Shown here in pieces: positions 7,096 through 13,353 of a stretch of DNA of 33,837 nt (the stretch's first letter is position 1; every line of letters begins with the position of its first letter). The stretch is from positions 1 to 33,837 of the forward strand of contig VGWJ01000034.1 in assembly GCA_016873635.1 (NCBI GenBank), given 5' to 3'. The translations under genes and the position numbers were made by a program. Below the pieces are notes generated by a model. That model saw only the letters and a list, made by a program, of their open reading frames with translations. It was not told the origin of the DNA and did not search any database. The DNA is from Lentisphaerota bacterium (GTDB taxonomy: Bacteria; Verrucomicrobiota; Kiritimatiellia; UBA8416; VGWJ01).

Positions 7096-8253
7096 CTACC
7101 CGATCCACCCCCCTCCCAGCACCTCATCGCCGTCGTAGAACACGGCGAGCTGTCCCGGCGCCACGGCGAATTGCCGATCACGGAACTCGACCAGCCAGAT
7201 TTCGTCCGACCTGTCTGACCTGTCCGAGAGCCGTGTGATCGTGGACTCCGCTTCCCCGTGAGCATAGCGGATTCTGGTGCGCGTGCAAAGCGGAGAAAGC
7301 GGCGGATGTCCGGATATCCAGTTGACGTCCTCCACGACCATTTGGGCGCTCAAGACCTCTTCACGGGGGCCGACAACGACCTCGTTGCGTTGCGCGTCCA
7401 GGGCCGCGACGTACAGGGGCGCGCCCACGGCCAGGCCCAGTCCCCGGCGCTGGCCGACGGTGAAATGGTGAATGCCCGGATGCCGGCCCAGGACGCGTCC
7501 CTGGCGGTCCACGATGTTGCCGGGGCCCGGGGTGCGCAGGCTGCGCAGGTCAATCCACGCGCCGTGCGTTCCCTCGGGAACGAAGCAGATCTCCTGGCTC
7601 TCCCTGCTCGCCCGCGAGACCAGGCCGTGCTCCTCCGCATACCGCACGACATCCGGCTTGAGCATTTCGCCGAGCGGAAACAGGCAGCGCCGGAGCTGAT
7701 CCTGCCCCAGCAGCGCCAGGAAATAGGACTGGTCCTTGCCCGCGTCGCGCCCCTTGAGAAGGGCGATGCGCGCATCCGGCGGACCGGGACGGTCCGCCCT
7801 GCCGTCGGCTGCGGGAGGGTAGGGCGGGGCGTCCCGCCCCGCCGCCGCCGGAGGCACGGCCTTTGTCCGCGCGTAGTGCCCCGTGGCGAGCCGGTCGGCG
7901 CCGAGACGTTGCGCCGCCTCCATCAGCGCGCCGAACTTGATCAGCCGGTTGCAGCGCGGGCAGGGCGAGGGCGTGCGGCCGGCGAGATATTCCGCGACGA
8001 AGGGATCAATGATGTCGCGCCGGAACGGCTCCTGCAACTCCACCACGTAGTGCGCGATCCCGAGCCGCTGCGCCGCGGCCTGCGCGCGCTGCACGTCCTC
8101 GGCGGAACAGCAGCGGGAATGTTCGGCGGTCATCAGGGCGGTGAGCCCGATCACCTCGCGGCCCGCTTCAACGAGCAGCGCCGCGGCCACGGTGCTGTCC
8201 ACGCCGCCGCTCATGGCCACGGCGATGAGTCCGCTACTCTCTTCGTGTTTCAT
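7096..8253 (-). CDS. mnmA: tRNA-specific 2-thiouridylase MnmA with absorbed repeat segments, 385 aa
   Basis: Thiolates U34 of tRNA Lys/Glu/Gln wobble positions using ATP and a persulfide relay. The PP-loop [10 protein letters not shown] lies at residues 15-24. The first catalytic Cys lies in [10 protein letters not shown] (about 94-103) and the second in ESQEICFV (Cys223). [12 protein letters not shown] and the C-terminal beta domain are present. Two segments are foreign to the family: residues about 130-160, between ATGHYAR and [14 protein letters not shown], encoded by GC palindromes; and an S-D-R-S-D-R-S-D stretch in the C-terminal domain, encoded by 9-base repeats. Both are in frame, so the gene looks functional. 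No clear ribosome site precedes the ATG. Confidence 0.93.
   Translation of the reverse strand: MKHEESSGLIAVAMSGGVDSTVAAALLVEAGREVIGLTALMTAEHSRCCSAEDVQRAQAAAQRLGIAHYVVELQEPFRRDIIDPFVAEYLAGRTPSPCPRCNRLIKFGALMEAAQRLGADRLATGHYARTKAVPPAAAGRDAPPYPPAADGRADRPGPPDARIALLKGRDAGKDQSYFLALLGQDQLRRCLFPLGEMLKPDVVRYAEEHGLVSRASRESQEICFVPEGTHGAWIDLRSLRTPGPGNIVDRQGRVLGRHPGIHHFTVGQRRGLGLAVGAPLYVAALDAQRNEVVVGPREEVLSAQMVVEDVNWISGHPPLSPLCTRTRIRYAHGEAESTITRLSDRSDRSDEIWLVEFRDRQFAVAPGQLAVFYDGDEVLGGGWIG
7204..7228. repeat. 9-base tandem repeat GTCCGACCT inside mnmA
   Basis: Units at 7204-7212, 7213-7221 and a partial one at 7222-7228 (GTCCGACCT, GTCTGACCT, GTCCGAG). On the coding strand they read as repeated Ser-Asp-Arg codons. 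The same heptamer GTCCGAC/GTCGGAC recurs at the end of the V-ATPase B gene. Confidence 0.8.
7774..7866. repeat. In-frame palindromic insertion within mnmA
   Basis: This segment encodes roughly residues 130-160 of MnmA and has no place in the family alignment as I know it. It contains two palindromes: 7778-7798 (arms GGCGGACC and GGTCCGCC) and 7823-7843 (arms GGCGGGGCG and CGCCCCGCC, loop TCC). It is about 93 bases long, a multiple of three, and encodes a Pro/Ala/Arg/Asp-rich, probably disordered loop. Confidence 0.75.
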
Positions 8254-8293
8254 GGCTGTTGTCGCGCGTTACACTATGACGGTGGCCCTCTCA

Positions 8294-8378
8294 GGTGGCC
8301 TGCGACCTCCGGGCGCGGGCAGAATCAATTCCGGCGCGTATCCTTATGATTGCCCGCGCCCGGAGGTCGCGGGCCACC
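8294..8378. repeat. Long inverted repeat, family B, copy 1
   Basis: Arms of 28 bases at 8294-8321 and 8351-8378 match as inverted complements at 27 of 28 positions, around a 29-base loop. The stem begins GGTGGCC and ends CGCGGGCA. The copy lies between divergent mnmA and nfu. No T-run follows, so it is better read as a mobile palindrome or hairpin-forming repeat than as a terminator. Confidence 0.9.
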
Positions 8379-8437
8379 GGGCGGATGCGAGCCCGGCGCT
8401 CTCCTTTGACCGCCGCGACACGGTCGCCAATGCGTTC

Positions 8438-8466
8438 TTGCGCCGTCTCCAATCCTGAGTTAGTCT
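8438..8466 (+). promoter_or_regulatory. Possible promoter for nfu
   Basis: TTGCGC (8438-8443) and TAGTCT (8461-8466) with a 17-base spacer, about 47 bases upstream of the chosen ATG. The match to consensus is moderate. Confidence 0.3.
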
Positions 8467-8512
8467 AATGGACTTGTTGATCGGAAGACAGCCCCAACTC
8501 GGAGTTCGTCAA

Positions 8513-8734
8513 ATGGAAGAGAAGATCAGACAGCGGCTGGAAGACCTGCGCGGAATGTTGCAGGCCGACGGCGGAGACCTGGAGGTGGTCGCGATCGCCG
8601 GCACGGACGTGAAGCTGCGGCTGAAAGGCGCCTGCGGCGGCTGCCCGCACGCGACCATGACCGTCAAGCAGGGCATCGAGCGGATTCTGCAGTCCGAGAT
8701 AGACCCCGCCATCAACGTGGAGCGCGTGGCGTAG
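8513..8734 (+). CDS. Nfu-type Fe-S scaffold (NifU C-terminal domain), 73 aa
   Basis: Small carrier that binds or delivers [4Fe-4S] clusters to apo-enzymes; this fits the many Fe-S proteins in the window. The typical opening MEEKIRQRLEDLRGMLQADGGD and the metal-binding CGGC (Cys41, Cys44) followed by PHATMT are present, and the length is normal for the single-domain type. The ATG at 8513 has GGAG eight bases upstream; an in-frame ATG at 8468 would add 15 residues outside the family and lacks such a site. It is divergent from mnmA across family B repeat copy 1 and convergent with the AAA_14 ATPase gene. Confidence 0.88.
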   Translation: MEEKIRQRLEDLRGMLQADGGDLEVVAIAGTDVKLRLKGACGGCPHATMTVKQGIERILQSEIDPAINVERVA

Positions 8735-8888
8735 AACGGAGCGCCGCCCGCGCCGCCGGGCCTCCCCCGGGCCGGCGCTGCAAGGCGCCGCCTGTCATCC
8801 TGCCCGGCTGCGATCCCTACGAGGGACTGGAGATCATGGCGCCCGCGCGCGACGCCGGACTGAAGCAAGCCGCCGAGTCGGGAGCGGA

Positions 8889-10124
8889 CTATGCTTCGCG
8901 CCAAAGGCTGTCGAGGGGCAAAGCCCAGAGCCTCTCCGCGAAACGAACGCGCTGATCGCCCGCGAAGAGGACAACCCCCCCGACGAAGCGGGACTTGGCG
9001 TCTTCCGCCAGCGCGCGCAGACCGCGAAAGTCCTCGCTCTTCAGCGTCTGCGTGAACTTCACCTCGACCCCCGCCACACGGCGCACGCCCTCCTCGAGCA
9101 CAAAATCAACTTCCGCTCCCGAAGCGGCGCGATAATGCGACAGGGCAGGCCTGCTCGCGCTCCATTCGATCTGCTTCATCAGTTCGCAACCCACAAATGT
9201 CTCGACGAAACGTCCCGCCAGGGTCGTATCTTCCAGGGCGGAATCCTCCGCCACATTCAACAGATGCGTCATGAACCCCGTATCGCCCAACAACAGCTTG
9301 GGCGCCTTGACCAGGCGTTTGCTCAGGTTTGCCGTCCAGGCGCGCACGCGATGGATCAGGAAGGCCGTCTCGAAGAGCGTCAGGTAGCGTTGAAGCGTCG
9401 AGTGCGGTATGCCGGCGCTTCGCGACAACTCGGACACATTCAGCAACCCGCCCGATCGAGCGGCCAGCAGAGCCATCAGCCGGGGCGCGTCCGACAGCGC
9501 CTCGATGTTGGAAAGATCGCGAATGTCGCGCAGAAGGATCGCGCTCAGGTAGGAGGCAAACCACTTGCGCCGCCTGACACCCGCGCGTCGAACGGCCTCG
9601 GGATATCCGCCCCGGCAGATCATCGCGGCGAACAGCCCGCGCGTCAGCGAACCGGCCGGAGCATGCCAGGCCTCGCCCCGCATCAGGCGGTCCACGAAAG
9701 CCTCGCGGCGGCCCTCCTGCTCGCCTTGCGACAGCGGGCGCAGGGTGATGATCTCCATGCGGCCGGCGAGCGATTCGGACAACCGGGGCAACATGAGCAC
9801 GTTGGCGGAGCCCGTGAGCAGGAACTGTCCGGGCCGCCGGTCGCGATCGACGCTCATCTTGATCGCGGGAAAAAGCTGCGGAGCCTTCTGGATTTCGTCA
9901 ATGACCGCCGTGCCCTCCAGTCCCGCCAGAAAACCCTTGGGGTCATTCACGGCGGCCGCCAGCGCCGTCGCATCGTCAAGCGTCGCGTAGCTTGCCCGTT
10001 TCAGGCGTTCGGCGAACGCCTGCGCCAGGGTCGTCTTTCCGGTTTGACGGGCGCCGTTGATCAGCACCACCGGCGTGTCCGCCATGGCCGCTTGCAATTC
10101 CGGTTCAATATTTCGCCTTAGCAT
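8889..10124 (-). CDS. AAA_14/DUF4143 ATPase, 411 aa
   Basis: Archaeal/bacterial-type stand-alone ATPase of the AAA_14 plus DUF4143 family, often an accessory or mobile gene whose biological role is unsettled. Walker A GARQTGKT is at residues 24-31, Walker B AVIDEIQ near residue 75, and the sensor-like LLTGSANVLML follows. The middle contains RGGYPEA and a winged-helix-like segment (LLNVSELSRSAGIPHSTLQRYL). The C-terminal DUF4143 part ends in a nuclease-fold pattern GAEVDFVLE...GVEVKFT. No partner toxin, antitoxin or restriction gene is adjacent. The region just upstream of its start is locally AT-rich, unlike its neighbours, which hints at acquisition. Confidence 0.9.
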   Translation of the reverse strand: MLRRNIEPELQAAMADTPVVLINGARQTGKTTLAQAFAERLKRASYATLDDATALAAAVNDPKGFLAGLEGTAVIDEIQKAPQLFPAIKMSVDRDRRPGQFLLTGSANVLMLPRLSESLAGRMEIITLRPLSQGEQEGRREAFVDRLMRGEAWHAPAGSLTRGLFAAMICRGGYPEAVRRAGVRRRKWFASYLSAILLRDIRDLSNIEALSDAPRLMALLAARSGGLLNVSELSRSAGIPHSTLQRYLTLFETAFLIHRVRAWTANLSKRLVKAPKLLLGDTGFMTHLLNVAEDSALEDTTLAGRFVETFVGCELMKQIEWSASRPALSHYRAASGAEVDFVLEEGVRRVAGVEVKFTQTLKSEDFRGLRALAEDAKSRFVGGVVLFAGDQRVRFAERLWALPLDSLWREA

Positions 10125-10219
10125 GGTTACAATTTGCCCATATCGTGGGGAATATGCAAGACGTTTCTTGAAGTTTTCAGGTCGCTGCCCACGGCTCAGC
10201 TACGCGTGAGAAGCGGCGA

Positions 10220-10346
10220 GGTGGTCCGCGACATCCGGGCGTGGGCGGCCGCGGCACAGGCGAATGCCCCATGCGCCCGCGCGCGGCCGCCGTCGCGCCG
10301 AAGCGGCGCTATGGCGCGCCACGAAGGCGGAAAGTCGCGGGCCGCC
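10220..10346. repeat. Inverted repeat family B, degenerate copy 2
   Basis: 10220-10247 matches the left arm of copy 1 (in its repaired form) at about 24 of 28 positions. 10328-10346 matches part of the right arm with one extra base and a few substitutions. The spacer is longer (about 80 bases) and GC-rich. This looks like an older, decaying copy. Confidence 0.6.
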
Positions 10347-10403
10347 CGTCCACCGCGTGAGGCGTCACATTCGGGACGCGCCCGCGCGGCCCCCGATTTG
10401 GGT

Positions 10404-10432
10404 TTGTGCGCGGGCGGGCGGAGTGTTATAAT
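10404..10432 (+). promoter_or_regulatory. Predicted sigma-70-type promoter for nfnA
   Basis: TTGTGC (10404-10409) and a perfect TATAAT (10427-10432) are separated by 17 bases, ending 29 bases before the nfnA ATG. It is the best promoter match noticed in the window. Confidence 0.65.
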
Positions 10433-10461
10433 GTTCGCCTTTTGGAACCGCGGGGAACCCG

Positions 10462-11307
10462 ATGCACAGGATCGTCCGTAAAGAGCAGTTGTCGGCCGAG
10501 GTTTTCCGGCTCACGGTGGAAGCGCCGCTGATCGCCGGAGAGCGCCGGCCCGGCCAGTTCATCATCCTGCAGCTCGGGACTTACGCCGAGCGCATTCCGC
10601 TGACCATCGCCGACGCGGACCCCGCGGCCGGGAACATCACCCTCGTTTTCCAGGTGGTGGGCAGGACCACGCACCTTCTGGCCGAGCTCAAGGAAGGGGA
10701 CGCGATCCCCGTCGTGCTCGGCCCCCTGGGCACGCCCACGCACGTCGCAAAGTACGGTACGGTCGCGGGCGTGGGCGGCGGGATCGGCGCGGCGCCGCTT
10801 TACCCCATCGCGCAGGCCATGAAGCGGGCCGGCAACCGGCTGATCGTCGTGCTGGGCGCGCGGCGCCGGGAGCTGCTGATCCTGGAAGACGAGATGCGGA
10901 CCCTGGCGGACGAGATGATCGTCTGCACCGACGACGGCTCATACGGCCGCAAGGCGCTCGTGACCGGCCCCCTCAAGGAACTGTGCGCGCGAACGCCGCC
11001 GCCGGACCTGGTCGTGGCCATCGGCCCGCCGGTCATGATGAAGTTCTGCGCCGAGACTACCCGCCCGTTCGGCGTGCGCACGGTGGTCTCGCTGAACACG
11101 ATCATGGTGGACGGCACGGGCATGTGCGGCGGCTGCCGCGTGACCGTGGGCGGCGAGACGAAGTTCGTTTGCGTGGACGGGCCGGAATTCGACGGGCACA
11201 AGGTGGATTTCGACAACATGATGTCGCGGCTGCGCTCCTACCGCGAGCGCGAGGAGGAGAGCCACCACAAGTGTCACCTGGCGCTGGGCATCAAGGAGGA
11301 AGAATGA
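10462..11307 (+). CDS. nfnA: NfnA: NADH-dependent ferredoxin:NADP+ oxidoreductase subunit A, 281 aa
   Basis: FAD/NAD-binding subunit of the electron-bifurcating transhydrogenase that couples NADH and reduced ferredoxin to NADP+ reduction, reversibly. The ferredoxin-reductase FAD site (RPGQFIILQ, ERIPLTIAD) is followed by the nucleotide-binding GVGGGIGAAPLYPIA. The C-terminal [2Fe-2S] site shows the NfnA-specific ligand set of one Asp and three Cys: Asp217, Cys222, Cys225 and Cys237 in VDGTGMCGGCR...FVCVDGPEF. Sulfide dehydrogenase and dihydroorotate dehydrogenase B subunits are relatives, but the adjacent GltD-like partner supports Nfn. A good promoter precedes it. Confidence 0.9.
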   Translation: MHRIVRKEQLSAEVFRLTVEAPLIAGERRPGQFIILQLGTYAERIPLTIADADPAAGNITLVFQVVGRTTHLLAELKEGDAIPVVLGPLGTPTHVAKYGTVAGVGGGIGAAPLYPIAQAMKRAGNRLIVVLGARRRELLILEDEMRTLADEMIVCTDDGSYGRKALVTGPLKELCARTPPPDLVVAIGPPVMMKFCAETTRPFGVRTVVSLNTIMVDGTGMCGGCRVTVGGETKFVCVDGPEFDGHKVDFDNMMSRLRSYREREEESHHKCHLALGIKEEE

Positions 11308-11484
11308 CGGATGTCGAAGCCCCAAGCCCGAAGGAAATCCGAAATCCGAATGACGAAGGCCGGTCGGCGAATCGGCCCGGGGGCGGGTGTCACCGGCCTC
11401 GGGGCGGACCGTGTTCTCGCGGCTCATGCGGATTTCGGGCTTCGTCATTCATTCGTGCTTGGGTATTTCGTCATTCGTCATTCC
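11302..11484. repeat. Inverted repeat family C splitting nfnA and nfnB
   Basis: The left part (about 11302-11357) and the right part (about 11428-11484) are imperfect inverted complements built from AATGACGAA and GAAATCCG units; identity is roughly 70-75% by eye. The left arm begins at the nfnA stop codon itself, and the right arm ends about 30 bases before the nfnB ATG. The middle is GC-rich and unrelated. Similar AATGACGAA-rich units are dispersed in genomes of several PVC-type bacteria. Confidence 0.7.
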
Positions 11485-11515
11485 GCGGCGTCGCGCATGG
11501 CTGGGGGGCGGCGTA

Positions 11516-12973
11516 ATGGCACAACCGGCGCAAAAAGAGAATCCGTCCACGGCGGGGCTCAGGCCGCGGGATCGCCTGGCCATTCCGCCCCAGCCCATGC
11601 CCGAGCAGGATCCCGCGGCGCGGCGCCGGAATTTCAGCGAGGTGGCCCTGGGCTACACGGCCGAGCAGGCCCGCCAGGAAGCGACGCGTTGCCTGCGGTG
11701 CCGGAACAAGCCCTGTGTCGCGGGCTGTCCGGTGCGCATCGACATCCCGGCCTTCATCAAGGCCGTCGCCGAGGGCGACTGCGGCGCGGCCATTGCCGTT
11801 ATCAAGCGCAACAGCCTGTTGCCGGCGATCTGCGGACGCGTCTGCCCGCAGGAGACGCAGTGTCAGGCGCCCTGCACGGTCGGCAAATCGCTGAAGGACA
11901 CGGCCAAGTCCGTTTCCATCGGACGGCTGGAGCGCTATGTCGCCGACCTGGAGCGCGCGCGCGGCATCGCGCCGCCGCCGGTCAAGCCGGATACGGGCCG
12001 CAGGGTGGCGGTGGTCGGAAGCGGCCCGGCCGGGCTGGTCGCGGCGGCGGACGTGCGGCGCGAGGGCCATGCCGTGACGATCTTCGAGGCCTTTCACAAG
12101 CCGGGCGGCGTGATGGTCTACGGCATCCCGGAATTCCGGCTGCCCAAGGCCATCGTGCAGGCGGAAATCGACACGCTGGCCGCGATGGGCGTGGAACTGC
12201 GCACGAGTTTCCTCGTGGGCCGCACGCGCACGCTGCGCGACCTGATGGCGAAGGACGGGTACGAAGCCGTCTTCGTCGGCGCCGGCGCCGGGCTGCCGCG
12301 CTTCATGGGGGTTGAGGGCGAGAACCTGGTCGGCGTGCTTTCGGCCAACGAATACCTGACGCGCGTGAATCTGATGGGAGCCTGCAACCCCGTGACGGCC
12401 GACACGCCGGTGATGCGTTCGCGTCGCGTGGCGGTCGTGGGCGGCGGCAACGTGGCCATGGACGCGGCGCGCACGGCGGTGCGTCTGGGCGCGGAGAGCG
12501 TCCATGTCGTCTATCGCCGCACCGAAGCCGAGATGCCGGCGCGGATCGAGGAGGTGCACCATGCGCACGAGGAGGGCGTGGTCTTTCGCCTGCTGCAGAA
12601 TCCGAAGCGCATCGTGGGCGGCGCGGACGGGCGCGTGACGGGCATGGAATGCCTGCGCTACCGGCTGGGCGAGCCGGACCGTTCGGGCCGGCCGCGCCCC
12701 GTGGCGATCGAGGGCAGCGAGTTCATGCTGGACGTGGACACCGTGATCGTCGCCATCGGCAACGCGCCCAACCCGCTGATCAAGCGCACGACGGCGGAGT
12801 TGAAGACCAACGAATGGGGCGGGCTGCTCGTGGACGACAAAGGCATGACCTCGATGCCGGGGGTGTTCGCCGGCGGGGACATCGTGCTGGGCTCCGCCAC
12901 GGTGATCGAGGCCATGGGGCAGGGGCGGGTTGCCGCGGCGGCGATCAACGAGTACTTGGAGGAGAAAGGGTAG
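11516..12973 (+). CDS. nfnB: NfnB: NADPH-binding GltD-like subunit of the Nfn transhydrogenase, 485 aa
   Basis: Large Nfn subunit that carries the bifurcating FAD and two [4Fe-4S] clusters. Domains in order: N-terminal helical Fe-S domain with CLRCRNKPCVAGCPV and CGRVCPQETQCQAPC; FAD Rossmann VAVVGSGPAGLVAA; HKPGGVMVYGIPEFRLPK; the NADPH Rossmann VAVVGGGNVAMDAA with VVYRRTEAEMPAR; and the terminal GVFAGGDIVLGSATVIEAMGQG. Length is typical (about 465-490). ATG at 11516 gives the family-like start; the frame upstream of it is read from the family C repeat. A GGGGGG stretch lies about eight bases upstream as ribosome site. It should be cotranscribed with nfnA despite the 208-base repeat-filled gap. 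Confidence 0.9.
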   Translation: MAQPAQKENPSTAGLRPRDRLAIPPQPMPEQDPAARRRNFSEVALGYTAEQARQEATRCLRCRNKPCVAGCPVRIDIPAFIKAVAEGDCGAAIAVIKRNSLLPAICGRVCPQETQCQAPCTVGKSLKDTAKSVSIGRLERYVADLERARGIAPPPVKPDTGRRVAVVGSGPAGLVAAADVRREGHAVTIFEAFHKPGGVMVYGIPEFRLPKAIVQAEIDTLAAMGVELRTSFLVGRTRTLRDLMAKDGYEAVFVGAGAGLPRFMGVEGENLVGVLSANEYLTRVNLMGACNPVTADTPVMRSRRVAVVGGGNVAMDAARTAVRLGAESVHVVYRRTEAEMPARIEEVHHAHEEGVVFRLLQNPKRIVGGADGRVTGMECLRYRLGEPDRSGRPRPVAIEGSEFMLDVDTVIVAIGNAPNPLIKRTTAELKTNEWGGLLVDDKGMTSMPGVFAGGDIVLGSATVIEAMGQGRVAAAAINEYLEEKG

Positions 12974-12980
12974 CGGTTGC

Positions 12981-13082
12981 GGTTGCGCGGCGGGAATCGT
13001 CTTGCGGCGGCGGTGGCGGAAGAGACGTTGGAACGCAACGGCGCCGCCGGACGCGGACGCGGCCGATTCGAGCCGCGCAGCC
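12981..13082. repeat. Palindromic repeat family A, copy 3
   Basis: Left arm 12981-12999 (GGTTGCGCGGCGGGAATCG) and right arm 13064-13082 pair imperfectly around a 64-base spacer. The element starts right after the nfnB TAG (12971-12973), with an extra CGGTTG hexamer in front, and ends 28 bases before the next ATG. The right arm is closer to the family consensus than the left. Confidence 0.83.
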
Positions 13083-13109
13083 GCGGCCGAATGACGGGAG
13101 GAACTCTGG

Positions 13110-13352
13110 ATGCCCATTTACGAATACACCTGCCGCAAGTGCGGCGAGCGGTTTGAGTACCTGGCGCGCCGTCTGAACGAAGCGGCGCCGCGCTGTCCGG
13201 GCTGCGGCGCGTCCCGGCCGGTGAAGGAGCTGTCGGTGTTCAGCGCCGGCGAGAGCCGCAAGGGCGGGAGCCTGCCGTGCGCGGGCGGGGCCTGTCCGGC
13301 CCCGGCCGCGGCCGGCGGCGGCTGCGCCGGCGGCTGCTGTCCGCTGGAGTAG
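13110..13352 (+). CDS. FmdB-type zinc-ribbon protein, 80 aa
   Basis: Small protein of the FmdB/CxxC_CxxC_SSSS family, named from a putative regulator of formamidase but functionally undefined. It opens with the canonical MPIYEYTCRKCGERFEYL, and a second CPGCGA completes the four-Cys zinc ribbon by residue about 32. The C-terminal tail is low-complexity Gly/Ala/Cys with a CPAP segment and a terminal GGCCP, possibly a further metal site. GGGAGGA lies upstream of the ATG. The stop is one base from the start of the RACo-like gene, so the two are probably translated together. This neighbour is the best clue to its role. Confidence 0.82.
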   Translation: MPIYEYTCRKCGERFEYLARRLNEAAPRCPGCGASRPVKELSVFSAGESRKGGSLPCAGGACPAPAAAGGGCAGGCCPLE

Positions 13353-13353
13353 C

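Larger units (their letters stand above)
10125..10461. other. 337-base intergenic region with degenerate repeat and nfnA promoter
   Basis: No gene is convincing here. The first 60 bases are unusually AT-rich and probably carry the minus-strand promoter of the ATPase gene, although no clear boxes were identified. The middle holds a decayed family B inverted repeat. The last part contains a strong plus-strand promoter for nfnA. Confidence 0.6.

Noticed and set aside
8294..8378. Family B inverted repeat as an intrinsic terminator
   Set aside because: It lies between divergent genes, where no transcript needs to end, and no T-run follows either arm.
8782..8895. Plus-strand coding-like stretch reading PPVILPGCDPYEGLEIMAPA after nfu, possibly a gene remnant
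   Set aside because: No start, no family recognised, and its 3' end overlaps the ATPase gene; GC-rich third positions alone are not enough.
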